A DNA stretch of 7,171 nt, taken from Burkholderiales bacterium (lineage in GTDB: Bacteria > Pseudomonadota > Gammaproteobacteria > Burkholderiales > Burkholderiaceae_C). Both the position numbers and the translations under genes were made by a program. This document shows positions 1-5,832 of this stretch, piece after piece. Every line of letters starts with the position of its first letter. Position 1 is the stretch's first letter. The stretch spans positions 1 to 7,171 of the forward strand of contig CANFNE010000129.1 in the NCBI GenBank assembly GCA_947448105.1, read 5' to 3'. The notes beneath the pieces are model-generated. The model made no database searches, had not been told where the DNA came from, and was given only the letters and a program-made list of their open reading frames with translations.

Positions 1-64
1 AGAGGTTAGAACTGAGATAGATTTTGAGAGGGAAAACCTATGAATTCAGCAAGAAAAATCTAAC

Positions 65-95
65 AAAAGTAGTAAACCCGGTTTTTACTACTTTT
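65..95. terminator. Symmetrical hairpin, possible bidirectional terminator
   Basis: AAAAGTAGTAAA (65-76) and TTTACTACTTTT (84-95) form a perfect 12-pair stem with a 7-base loop. The four T at the base of the stem are present on both strands, so it could end transcripts from either side: as a back-up for the tRNA terminator, or as the terminator of a plus-strand-convergent gene left of the window. No such gene is visible in 1-64. Confidence 0.6.
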
Positions 96-100
96 GGGCC

Positions 101-134
101 AAAAAAAAGCACCTAGAATCGCTTCTAAGTGCTT
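101..134 (-). terminator. Rho-independent terminator of tRNA-Val
   Basis: On the minus strand the arm AAGCACTTAGAA (134-123) pairs with TTCTAGGTGCTT (118-107) in 12 pairs with one G-T wobble around a GCGA tetraloop, and runs straight into an unbroken T tract ending at 101. It lies 22 bases after the tRNA and has all the marks of an intrinsic terminator. Confidence 0.92.
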
Positions 135-156
135 GATTTATAACCATAAATTATTG

Positions 157-228
157 TGGGCAGTACAAGTTTCGAACTTGTGACCCCTGCAGTGTGAATG
201 CAGTGCTCTACCCCTGAGCTAACCGCCC
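157..228 (-). tRNA. tRNA-Val, anticodon CAC
   Basis: The minus strand folds into a full 72-base cloverleaf. The acceptor stem is GGGCGGT (228-222) with ACTGCCC (164-158) and discriminator A157. The D arm is GCTC/GAGC (219-216, 208-205), the anticodon stem CTGCA/TGCAG (203-199, 191-187), the variable loop GGGTC, and the T arm ACAAG-TTCGAAA-CTTGT (181-165). The seven-base anticodon loop TTCACAC places CAC at 196-194, which reads the valine codon GUG. The bases after the discriminator are CAA, not CCA, so the 3' end would have to be completed by the CCA-adding enzyme. The gene is 49 bases after dnaQ and followed by an intrinsic terminator. Confidence 0.96.
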
Positions 229-253
229 TGAATTGGGTTCAGGAAAGCCTGAG

Positions 254-281
254 ATTATACGGTTTTTTTGGTCGGATTCAG
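254..281 (-). promoter_or_regulatory. Putative promoter of tRNA-Val
   Basis: A perfect -10 hexamer TATAAT lies on the minus strand at 259-254, with a weak -35 candidate CTGAAT at 281-276 and a 16-base spacer. The start would be near 247, about 19 bases before the mature tRNA 5' end. The -35 element overlaps the dnaQ stop codon. The tRNA may therefore be expressed both independently and by read-through from dnaQ. Confidence 0.55.
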
Positions 282-979
282 GCGTGCAGGCGCCAAGTTG
301 TTTTGGCGCCGCTGGATTTGTCGAGTTCGCTCAATACCGTGGCGTGGGCGGCTATCTCCTGTTCGTTGGCGGATATCACCGGCAAGACCAAGGTTTGCAA
401 GTTCACATGCTCCAGCACAACGCCCGGCTCGTCTGCACTAGCAGACTCCATGAGCAGCGCATCTTGGCCGCGCGTCATGTTGATGTAAACGTCAGCCAAC
501 AGCTCCGCGTCTAAGAGCGCACCGTGCAGACTGCGCCCGGAGTTGTCCACCTCCAGACGCGAGCACAGAGCGTCCAGGCTGTTGCGCTTGCCCGGGAACA
601 TTTCCTTGGCCATGACCAAGGTGTCGAGCACGCCACTGACAAAGTCTTTGAGCGGCGGACGCCCCAGAAGTGACAGCTCCTTGTTCAAGAACCCCAGGTC
701 GAATGGCGCGTTGTGGATGATCAGCTCGGCGTCGCTGACAAAGTCCAGAAATTCGTCAGCCACCGCCGCAAAGCGGGGTTTGTCGCGCAAAAATTCAGTG
801 GTGATGCCGTGGATGCGCAAGGCCTCTTCGTGGCTCTCACGGTCGGGGTTCAGGTACAGGTGCAGGGTTTTGCCGGTGAGCTTGCGGTTGAACAGCTCCA
901 CGCAGCCAATTTCAATCACCCGGTCGCCCTGGTCAGGGTACAGGCCGGTGGTCTCAGTATCTAAAAATATTTGGCGCAT
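278..979 (-). CDS. dnaQ: DNA polymerase III epsilon subunit (3'-5' proofreading exonuclease)
   Basis: The product is the DEDDh-family proofreading exonuclease of the replicative polymerase, 233 residues against 243 in E. coli. ExoI has Asp7 and Glu9 (FLDTETTGL), ExoII has Asp94 (HNAPFDLGFLNKE), and ExoIII has His152 and Asp157 (LHGALLDAELLADVY), matching E. coli D12, E14, D103, H162 and D167 in spacing. GQDALLM (171-177) aligns with the E. coli beta-clamp-binding QTSMAF region, so QDALLM is a candidate clamp motif (inference). The remaining 55 or so residues would include the flexible linker and the polymerase-binding C-terminal segment. The ATG at 979 is supported by the family start RQIFLDTETTG; the ribosome binding site is weak (AGG 2 bases before the ATG). 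The gene starts 27 bases after fdx with no terminator between, so it may be co-transcribed with isc. Confidence 0.96.
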   Translation of the reverse strand: MRQIFLDTETTGLYPDQGDRVIEIGCVELFNRKLTGKTLHLYLNPDRESHEEALRIHGITTEFLRDKPRFAAVADEFLDFVSDAELIIHNAPFDLGFLNKELSLLGRPPLKDFVSGVLDTLVMAKEMFPGKRNSLDALCSRLEVDNSGRSLHGALLDAELLADVYINMTRGQDALLMESASADEPGVVLEHVNLQTLVLPVISANEQEIAAHATVLSELDKSSGAKTTWRLHA

Positions 980-1006
980 GCCTGATTTTGCCGCAGCAGC
1001 CCTGCG

Positions 1007-1345
1007 CTAGTGGTTTTCTTTGGCGTGGTTGATCGAGTACTTGGGTATTTCCACCGTCACGTCCTGCTGCGCAAGAATAGCTTGGCAGCTCAGGCGCGAG
1101 TTGGGCTCCAGGCCCCAGGCGCGGTCGAGCAGGTCTTCTTCTTCGTCTTCAGCCGGGTTAAGCGAGGCCAAACCGGCGCGCACGATGACGTGGCAGGTGG
1201 TGCAGGCGCAGCTCATGTCGCAGGCGTGTTCGATGGCAATGTGGTTTTCCAGCAGCGCCTCGCAAATCGAGGTGCCCGCGCTGGCGCGAATCTCAGCCCC
1301 CTGAGGACAGTATTCGGGGTGGGGCAGTATTTTGATGATGGGCAT
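1007..1345 (-). CDS. fdx: ISC-type [2Fe-2S] ferredoxin
   Basis: This adrenodoxin-type ferredoxin supplies electrons for cluster synthesis on IscU/IscS and for reductive coupling. The product has 112 residues. Its cluster ligands are Cys42, Cys48, Cys51 (EHACDMSCACTTCHVIV) and Cys87 (SRLSCQ), the same numbers as in E. coli Fdx; Cys46 is the extra non-ligand cysteine of the ISC ferredoxins. The acidic stretch PAEDEEEDLLD (64-74) is the expected partner-docking surface. The C-terminus PKYSINHAKENH closely follows the E. coli end (PRYTINHAREH as I recall). It follows hscA by 36 bases and is the last isc gene; no iscX-like small acidic protein gene follows. Confidence 0.97.
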   Translation of the reverse strand: MPIIKILPHPEYCPQGAEIRASAGTSICEALLENHIAIEHACDMSCACTTCHVIVRAGLASLNPAEDEEEDLLDRAWGLEPNSRLSCQAILAQQDVTVEIPKYSINHAKENH

Positions 1346-1381
1346 GGCGCGGGCTCGCAGTGAAAAAGCGGTGACGACGGG

Positions 1382-3238
1382 TTAAAGGGCCGCTATATTT
1401 TTGCCCGACAAGGCCTGGGCGATGCCCCGGTTCATGCGCTGGGCGGCAAAGGCTTCGGTGGCTTGGGCCAGCGTTTTGGTCTGGGCCTCTATGGCGGCAG
1501 CGTCGTCGGTGTCGGCCACGGCGCGCAAGGTGTCCATCGCGGCTTCAATGCCCTGGCGCTCGGCGTCTTGCAGCAAATCGCCGTCGGCGTCGAGCGCGCT
1601 TTGGGTCGCCAGCAGCATGCGCTGGGCGTCCACCCGCGCCTCGACCACCGAACGCGCGCGCATGTCGGCTTCTGCGGTTGAAAAGCTGCTTTGCAGCATC
1701 TCGGCAATCTGCGCGTCGCTCAGGCCGTAAGACGGTTTGACTTCAATTTTTGCCTCTACGCCGCTGACCTGTTCACGCGCGGCCACATTGAGCAAGCCGT
1801 CCGCGTCCACGGTAAAGGTGACACGGATGCGCGCTGCGCCCGCCACCATAGGCGGAATGCCACGCAGCTCAAAGCGCGCCAGGCTGCGGCAGTCGGCCAC
1901 CAGGTCGCGCTCGCCTTGCACCACATGCAGCGCCAGCGCCGTCTGCCCGTCTTGGTAGGTCGTAAAGTCTTGCGCCATGGCGGTAGGAATGGTCTGGTTG
2001 CGCGGCACGATGCGCTCCACCAGACCACCCATCGTCTCAATGCCCAGCGACAAAGGAATCACGTCGAGCAGCAACAAATCGTTGGCGGTCGCGTTGCCCG
2101 CCAATTGGTTGGCCTGAATCGCCGCCCCCAGCGCCACCACCTCATCCGGGTTGAGCTGGGTCAGCGGCGTCTGGCCAAAAAAATCGCCCACTACTGCGCG
2201 GATATGCGGCATGCGGGTAGATCCACCCACCATCACCACGCCCTGGATATCGGATTTGTCCAGCTTGCTGTCGCGCAGGACTTTGCGCAGGGCCTGCAGG
2301 GTGCGTGCGCTCAGGGCGGCAGTGGCGGCTTCAAACTCGGCGCGGTTCACGGAGATATCAATACGTCCGGTCGACAAGTCGATTTCCACCGGTGCGATCT
2401 GGTGCTCAGACAGCGCTTCTTTGCACGCACGGGCCGCAGCGAGCAGCACCGCCTGGTCTTCCTGGCTGTTCACGTGCAGCGGGGTTTGCGCCAAGATCCA
2501 ATCGGCCAGCGCCCGGTCGTAGTCGTCGCCGCCCAAAGCCGAGTCACCGCCGGTGGCCAGCACCTCAAACACACCCACGCTCAGACGCAGTATGGATACA
2601 TCGAAAGTGCCACCCCCCAGGTCGTAGACGGCGTAAACGCCCTCAGACGCGTTGTCCAGGCCATAGGCAATGGCAGCGGCCGTGGGCTCGTTGATCAGGC
2701 GCAAGACGTTCAGGCCGGCGAGCTGCGCCGCGTCCTTGGTGGCCTGGCGCTGCGCATCGTCAAAATAGGCGGGCACGGTAATCACTGCGCCGTACACATC
2801 GTCGTTAAAGCTGTCTTCGGCGCGAAAGCGCAGCGTGGCCAAAATCTCGGCGCTCACTTCCACCGGGCTTTTTTCGCCGGCCATGGTGCGCACCTTGACC
2901 ATGCCAGGCGTGGCCACCAGGCTGTAGGGCAGGCGCTCGGCGTGGGCGATGTCGGCAAGTCCCCGGCCCATCAGGCGCTTGACCGAGGCGATGGTGTTAC
3001 CGGGGTCGCTGGTTTGCTGCGCCAGCGCGTCATAGCCAATTTGGCGGCGCTGGGCGTCGAGGTAGCGCACCACGCTGGGCAAAATCACCCGGCCTTGGGC
3101 GTCGGGCAGGCATTCGGCCACGCCGTTGCGCACCGCAGCCACCAGCGAATGCGTGGTGCCCAGATCAATGCCAACGGCCAGGCGGCGCGCGTGGGGATTG
3201 GGCGACTGGCCCGGCTCAGAAATTTGTAAAAGCGCCAT
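1382..3238 (-). CDS. hscA: Specialised Hsp70 chaperone HscA
   Basis: HscA is the Hsp70 dedicated to iron-sulfur assembly: with HscB it binds the LPPVK peptide of IscU and uses ATP to drive cluster release. The 618-residue product (E. coli 616) starts MALLQISEPGQSPNP and has the nucleotide-binding domain at about 20-385: phosphate-1 GIDLGTTHS (23-31), phosphate-2 VYDLGGGTFDVS (204-215), and the adenosine motif VVMVGGSTRMP (334-344). The hydrophobic linker DLLLLD (387-392) leads to the substrate-binding beta domain (VIPLSLGIETMGG onward to about 505) and the alpha-helical lid to the end. The usual Asn of the Hsp70 GTTNS motif is His30 here. The start is 8 bases after hscB and lacks a clear Shine-Dalgarno, so coupling is likely. 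The long open frames on the opposite strand are shadows. Confidence 0.98.
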   Translation of the reverse strand: MALLQISEPGQSPNPHARRLAVGIDLGTTHSLVAAVRNGVAECLPDAQGRVILPSVVRYLDAQRRQIGYDALAQQTSDPGNTIASVKRLMGRGLADIAHAERLPYSLVATPGMVKVRTMAGEKSPVEVSAEILATLRFRAEDSFNDDVYGAVITVPAYFDDAQRQATKDAAQLAGLNVLRLINEPTAAAIAYGLDNASEGVYAVYDLGGGTFDVSILRLSVGVFEVLATGGDSALGGDDYDRALADWILAQTPLHVNSQEDQAVLLAAARACKEALSEHQIAPVEIDLSTGRIDISVNRAEFEAATAALSARTLQALRKVLRDSKLDKSDIQGVVMVGGSTRMPHIRAVVGDFFGQTPLTQLNPDEVVALGAAIQANQLAGNATANDLLLLDVIPLSLGIETMGGLVERIVPRNQTIPTAMAQDFTTYQDGQTALALHVVQGERDLVADCRSLARFELRGIPPMVAGAARIRVTFTVDADGLLNVAAREQVSGVEAKIEVKPSYGLSDAQIAEMLQSSFSTAEADMRARSVVEARVDAQRMLLATQSALDADGDLLQDAERQGIEAAMDTLRAVADTDDAAAIEAQTKTLAQATEAFAAQRMNRGIAQALSGKNIAAL

Positions 3239-3246
3239 GGTGCAGT

Positions 3247-3762
3247 TTATTCAAGCGCGTCTTGGCGCTGGTTCAGATCGTGGACAAATTTGTCGATAAA
3301 CATCAGGCAGCGCACTGGCAGCACCGCAGCGGCAAAGTCGTGTTGCACGTCCAGGGCCTGCGCGCACGCATGCAACAAGGCAGTTTTGGTGGCCTGCACG
3401 GACGCCGCCAGCGCCTCTAGTTCAGGCAGCGTGTTCGCCTCGTCCAGCGCTTCGCGCCATGCGATTTGCTGCATCAAGAAGCTGCCGGGCATGGCGGTAT
3501 TGCTGTGCGCGTTGATGGGCTGGCCGTGCAGTTCGCACAGGTAGGCGGCGCGCGAAAGTGGGTCTTTCAGGCGGCGGTAGGCCTCGTTGATGCGCACCGA
3601 CCACTGCATAGCCACGCGCTGGGCGGCAGCACCCTGGGCGGCAAATTTGTCGGGGTGCGCCTGGGCTTGCAGGCGCTTCCACTGGGCGTCGAGCGCGGCG
3701 CTGTCCTGGGAAAACTGCGGCGTCAGGCCAAACAGCGCAAAGTCGTCAGTTTGCAGGTTCAC
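3247..3762 (-). CDS. hscB: J-domain co-chaperone HscB (Hsc20)
   Basis: HscB is the J-protein that brings IscU to HscA and stimulates its ATPase. The product has 171 residues, as in E. coli. The N-terminal J domain (about 1-75) has the HPD motif at residues 36-38 (QAHPDKFA) and the helix INEAYRRLKDPLSRAAYL. The C-terminal three-helix bundle (about 90-171) begins with FLMQQIAWREALDEA, matching the IscU-binding face of E. coli HscB (FLMEQLELREELDE as I recall it). The start is GTG (3762-3760), not ATG. No ATG lies close by, and the family start (DYFTLFGL in E. coli) aligns with residue 7 onward. There is no obvious Shine-Dalgarno in the 10-base gap after iscA, so initiation probably depends on termination at iscA. 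The gap to hscA is 8 bases. Confidence 0.95.
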   Translation of the reverse strand: MNLQTDDFALFGLTPQFSQDSAALDAQWKRLQAQAHPDKFAAQGAAAQRVAMQWSVRINEAYRRLKDPLSRAAYLCELHGQPINAHSNTAMPGSFLMQQIAWREALDEANTLPELEALAASVQATKTALLHACAQALDVQHDFAAAVLPVRCLMFIDKFVHDLNQRQDALE

Positions 3763-3772
3763 AAGAAAACCG

Positions 3773-4096
3773 TCACACCCGGAAAGATTCGCCGCAGCCG
3801 CACTTGTCGCGTTCGTTGGGATTGTTGAAGCGAAAGCCTTCGTTCAAGCCTTCGCGCACGAAGTCAAGTTCGGTACCGTCGATATACGCCAGGCTTTTTG
3901 GGTCCACCAGCACTTTGACGCCATGGCCTTCAAACACCACGTCTTCCGGGGCCAGCTCGTCCACGTATTCAAGCTGGTAGGCCAGGCCCGAACACCCCGT
4001 TGTTTTGACGCCCAGGCGCACGCCCACGCCCTTGCCACGTTTGGTCAGGTAGCGGGTGACGTGCCGCGCAGCGGCTTCGGTCAGGGAAACGGCCAT
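3773..4096 (-). CDS. iscA: A-type iron-sulfur carrier protein IscA
   Basis: IscA is a small A-type carrier that accepts iron or iron-sulfur clusters and hands them to apo-proteins, notably [4Fe-4S] targets. The product has 107 residues. Its three ligand cysteines are Cys35 (KTTGCSGLAYQ), Cys99 and Cys101 (ERDKCGCGESF), at the same numbers as in E. coli IscA. The sequence LRLGVxTxGCSGxAY and the ending NEGFRFNNPNERDKCGCGES point to IscA rather than ErpA or SufA, and the place between iscU and hscB confirms it. The ATG starts one base after the iscU stop with no independent Shine-Dalgarno, as expected for coupling. Confidence 0.97.
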   Translation of the reverse strand: MAVSLTEAAARHVTRYLTKRGKGVGVRLGVKTTGCSGLAYQLEYVDELAPEDVVFEGHGVKVLVDPKSLAYIDGTELDFVREGLNEGFRFNNPNERDKCGCGESFRV

Positions 4097-4097
4097 A

Positions 4098-4484
4098 TCA
4101 GTTCAGGTGCTTTTTCTTGTAATCGTCTACCGCCGCCTTGATGGCGTCTTCGGCCAGGATAGAGCAGTGGATTTTGACCGGCGGCAAGGCCAGCTCTTCG
4201 GCGATCTGGCTGTTTTTCAAAGCCGCAGCCTCGTCCAGGGTCTTGCCCTTGACCCATTCGGTGACCAGCGAGCTTGACGCAATCGCCGAGCCGCAGCCGT
4301 AGGTCTTGAAGCGCGCGTCTTCAATCACGCCGGTCACGGGGTTGACCTTGATCTGCAGCTTCATCACGTCGCCGCAGGCGGGTGCGCCCACCATGCCGGT
4401 GCCCACGGAGTCGTCGCCTTTTTCAAAGCTGCCCACGTTGCGGGGGTTTTCGTAGTGGTCGATCACTTTTTCTGAATAAGCCAT
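4098..4484 (-). CDS. iscU: Iron-sulfur cluster assembly scaffold IscU
   Basis: IscU is the scaffold on which [2Fe-2S] clusters are built from IscS-derived sulfur. The 128-residue product (the E. coli protein has the same length as I recall) carries the three conserved cysteines Cys37 (GAPACGDVM), Cys64 (KTYGCGSAIASSS) and Cys107 (KIHCS), the cluster-labilising Asp39, and His106. The LPPVK motif at residues 100-104 is the peptide recognised by the HscA substrate-binding domain, so the client and its chaperone are encoded in the same operon. The stop codon is separated from the iscA ATG by one base (TGA-T-ATG), so translation of the two is probably coupled. No missing residue or truncation is seen. 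Confidence 0.98.
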   Translation of the reverse strand: MAYSEKVIDHYENPRNVGSFEKGDDSVGTGMVGAPACGDVMKLQIKVNPVTGVIEDARFKTYGCGSAIASSSLVTEWVKGKTLDEAAALKNSQIAEELALPPVKIHCSILAEDAIKAAVDDYKKKHLN

Positions 4485-4493
4485 TGCGCTAGT

Positions 4494-4499
4494 TCCTCT
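4494..4499 (-). promoter_or_regulatory. Ribosome binding site of iscU
   Basis: AGAGGA on the minus strand lies 9 bases before the iscU ATG at 4484-4482. It sits in the 48-base iscS-iscU gap, the second largest gap within iscR-fdx, and gives the scaffold gene its own good initiation signal. Confidence 0.7.
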
Positions 4500-4532
4500 T
4501 CAATACAGTTAATTCGCTTGGGACCCGGGCGC

Positions 4533-5753
4533 TCAGTGCGCCGCCCACTGGATGGTGGAGATGTCGATGCCTTCTTTGTACATGTCCCACAGCGGGCTCA
4601 GGTCGCGCAGCTTGGCAACATTGAGCTTGATGGTCTCCACCGCGTAGTCGATTTCGGCCTCGGTCGTCCAGCGGCCAATCGTCATGCGCAGGCTGCTGTG
4701 CGCCAGTTCGTCGCTGCGACCCAGAGCGCGCAACACATAGCTAGGCTCCAGGCTGGCCGACGTACAGGCCGACCCGGACGACACCGCCAAGCCTTTGATG
4801 CCCATGATCAAGGACTCGCCTTCGACGTAGTTAAAACTCATGTTCAGGTTGTGCGGCACGCGTTTTTCGAGGTTGCCGTTGATAAACACCTGCTCCACAT
4901 CGGCCAGACCGGCCAACATGCGGTCGTGCAAAGCCTGGATGCGGACGTTCTCGGTCGCCATTTCCTCTTTGGCAATGCGGTAGGCCTCGCCCATGCCCAC
5001 GATCTGGTGTGTCGGCAAGGTACCGCTGCGCATGCCACGCTCGTGGCCGCCGCCGTGCATTTGCGCCTCTAAGCGAATGCGCGGTTTGCGGCGCACAAAC
5101 AAGGCACCAATGCCCTTGGGGCCATAGGTTTTGTGCGAGGTCAGGCTCATCAGATCGACCGGCATCTGCGACAAATCAAAGGCCACGCGGCCGGTGGCTT
5201 GCGCTGCGTCCACGTGGAAGATCACGCCTTTTTCGCGGCATACCGTGCCAATGGCCTCAATGTCCTGGATCACGCCGATTTCGTTGTTGACAAACATGAC
5301 GCTGGCCAAAATCGTGTCCGGGCGGATGGCCGACTTGAAGACTTCGAGGTCCAGCAAGCCGTCTTCCTGCACGTCCAGATAGGTGACTTCAAAACCCTGG
5401 CGCTCCAACTCGCGGCAGGTGTCAAGCACCGCCTTGTGTTCGGTCTTGACCGTGATTAAGTGCTTGCCCTTGCCCTTGTAGAAATGCGCGGCGCCCTTGA
5501 GCGCCAGGTTGTTGGACTCGGTGGCGCCCGAGGTCCAGACGATTTCGCGCGGGTCGGCGCCAATAAGGGCTGCCACTTGTTCGCGTGCTTTCTCTACCGC
5601 CGCTTCGGCCTCCCAGCCCCAGGCGTGGCTGCGGGAGGCAGGGTTGCCAAAGTGGGTGCGCAACCAGGGCACCATGGCGTCCACCACCCGCTCGTCGCAG
5701 GGGTTGGTGGCGCTGTAGTCCATGTAAATCGGAAAGTGGGGGGTGGAGTCCAT
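4533..5753 (-). CDS. iscS: Cysteine desulfurase IscS
   Basis: IscS is a cytoplasmic PLP-dependent enzyme that converts L-cysteine to alanine and holds the sulfur as a persulfide for IscU and other acceptors (E. coli IscS also serves tRNA thiolation). The product has 406 residues against 404 in E. coli and aligns throughout. PLP-pocket residues include His106 (KTEHKAVLDT), Asp182 and Gln185 (HVDAAQATG), and the Schiff-base Lys208 in TSHKTYGPKG. The catalytic cysteine is Cys330 in SSGSACTSASLEPSYVLRA. The C-terminus (RDLSPLWDMYKEGIDISTIQ, then WAAH) resembles the IscU-docking end of E. coli IscS. The ATG at 5753 has no clear Shine-Dalgarno (TTTTTTAGCAGACTGTT precedes it), but a TAG four codons upstream excludes a longer start, and conserved PIYMDYSAT begins at residue 8. 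It lies 63 bases after iscR and 48 before iscU. The weak ribosome binding site may be a point of translational control; that is inference. Confidence 0.98.
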   Translation of the reverse strand: MDSTPHFPIYMDYSATNPCDERVVDAMVPWLRTHFGNPASRSHAWGWEAEAAVEKAREQVAALIGADPREIVWTSGATESNNLALKGAAHFYKGKGKHLITVKTEHKAVLDTCRELERQGFEVTYLDVQEDGLLDLEVFKSAIRPDTILASVMFVNNEIGVIQDIEAIGTVCREKGVIFHVDAAQATGRVAFDLSQMPVDLMSLTSHKTYGPKGIGALFVRRKPRIRLEAQMHGGGHERGMRSGTLPTHQIVGMGEAYRIAKEEMATENVRIQALHDRMLAGLADVEQVFINGNLEKRVPHNLNMSFNYVEGESLIMGIKGLAVSSGSACTSASLEPSYVLRALGRSDELAHSSLRMTIGRWTTEAEIDYAVETIKLNVAKLRDLSPLWDMYKEGIDISTIQWAAH

Positions 5754-5778
5754 AACAGTCTGCTAAAAAAACGGTGAA

Positions 5779-5832
5779 TTAAAAAGTGGCGCTCAGGCCT
5801 TTGTTGATACCTTGGTTCATGCCTTGGAAAAA
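5779..5832 (-). other. Possible frame-shifted continuation of iscR (repeat-like tail)
   Basis: Just before the iscR stop there is a run of five T on the minus strand (5832-5828). If one more T were present, the frame GNAF would continue as FQGMNQGINKGLSATF and stop at TAA 5781-5779, leaving 25 bases to the iscS ATG. The tail is built from three approximate 12-base units (CAAGGCATGAAC, CAAGGTATCAAC, AAAGGCCTGAGC) that encode QGMN, QGIN and KGLS. This could be a sequencing or natural indel in a homopolymer, or a chance open stretch. In-frame IscR endings near PNSVFALG are normal for the group as I recall it, so the shorter protein is equally plausible. Confidence 0.3.

Noticed and set aside
239..252. 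Small hairpin in the tRNA leader (TCAGG, loop CTTT, CCTGA on the minus strand)
   Set aside because: Only five pairs with no further signal; probably chance, and it overlaps the presumed transcription start.
198..514. Plus-strand open frames overlapping the tRNA and the end of dnaQ
   Set aside because: They begin inside the tRNA gene or just beside it and run antisense to dnaQ; no ribosome binding site or protein-like composition supports them.
992..1006. Hairpin right after the fdx stop (CGCAG, loop GGCTG, CTGCG)
   Set aside because: Only five pairs and no following T tract, so it is not an intrinsic terminator; it could at most affect local translation of dnaQ.
1691..3229. A 512-codon open frame on the plus strand opposite hscA
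   Set aside because: It is a shadow of the high-GC hscA coding strand: its product is a low-order mix rich in His, Arg, Gln and Ala with no recognisable domain, while the minus strand encodes a full-length HscA with all family motifs.
3587..5072. Plus-strand open frames of about 184 codons opposite hscB-iscA and iscS
   Set aside because: They lie antisense to complete, well-conserved genes, carry no known motif, and cross gene borders in ways a real gene would not.
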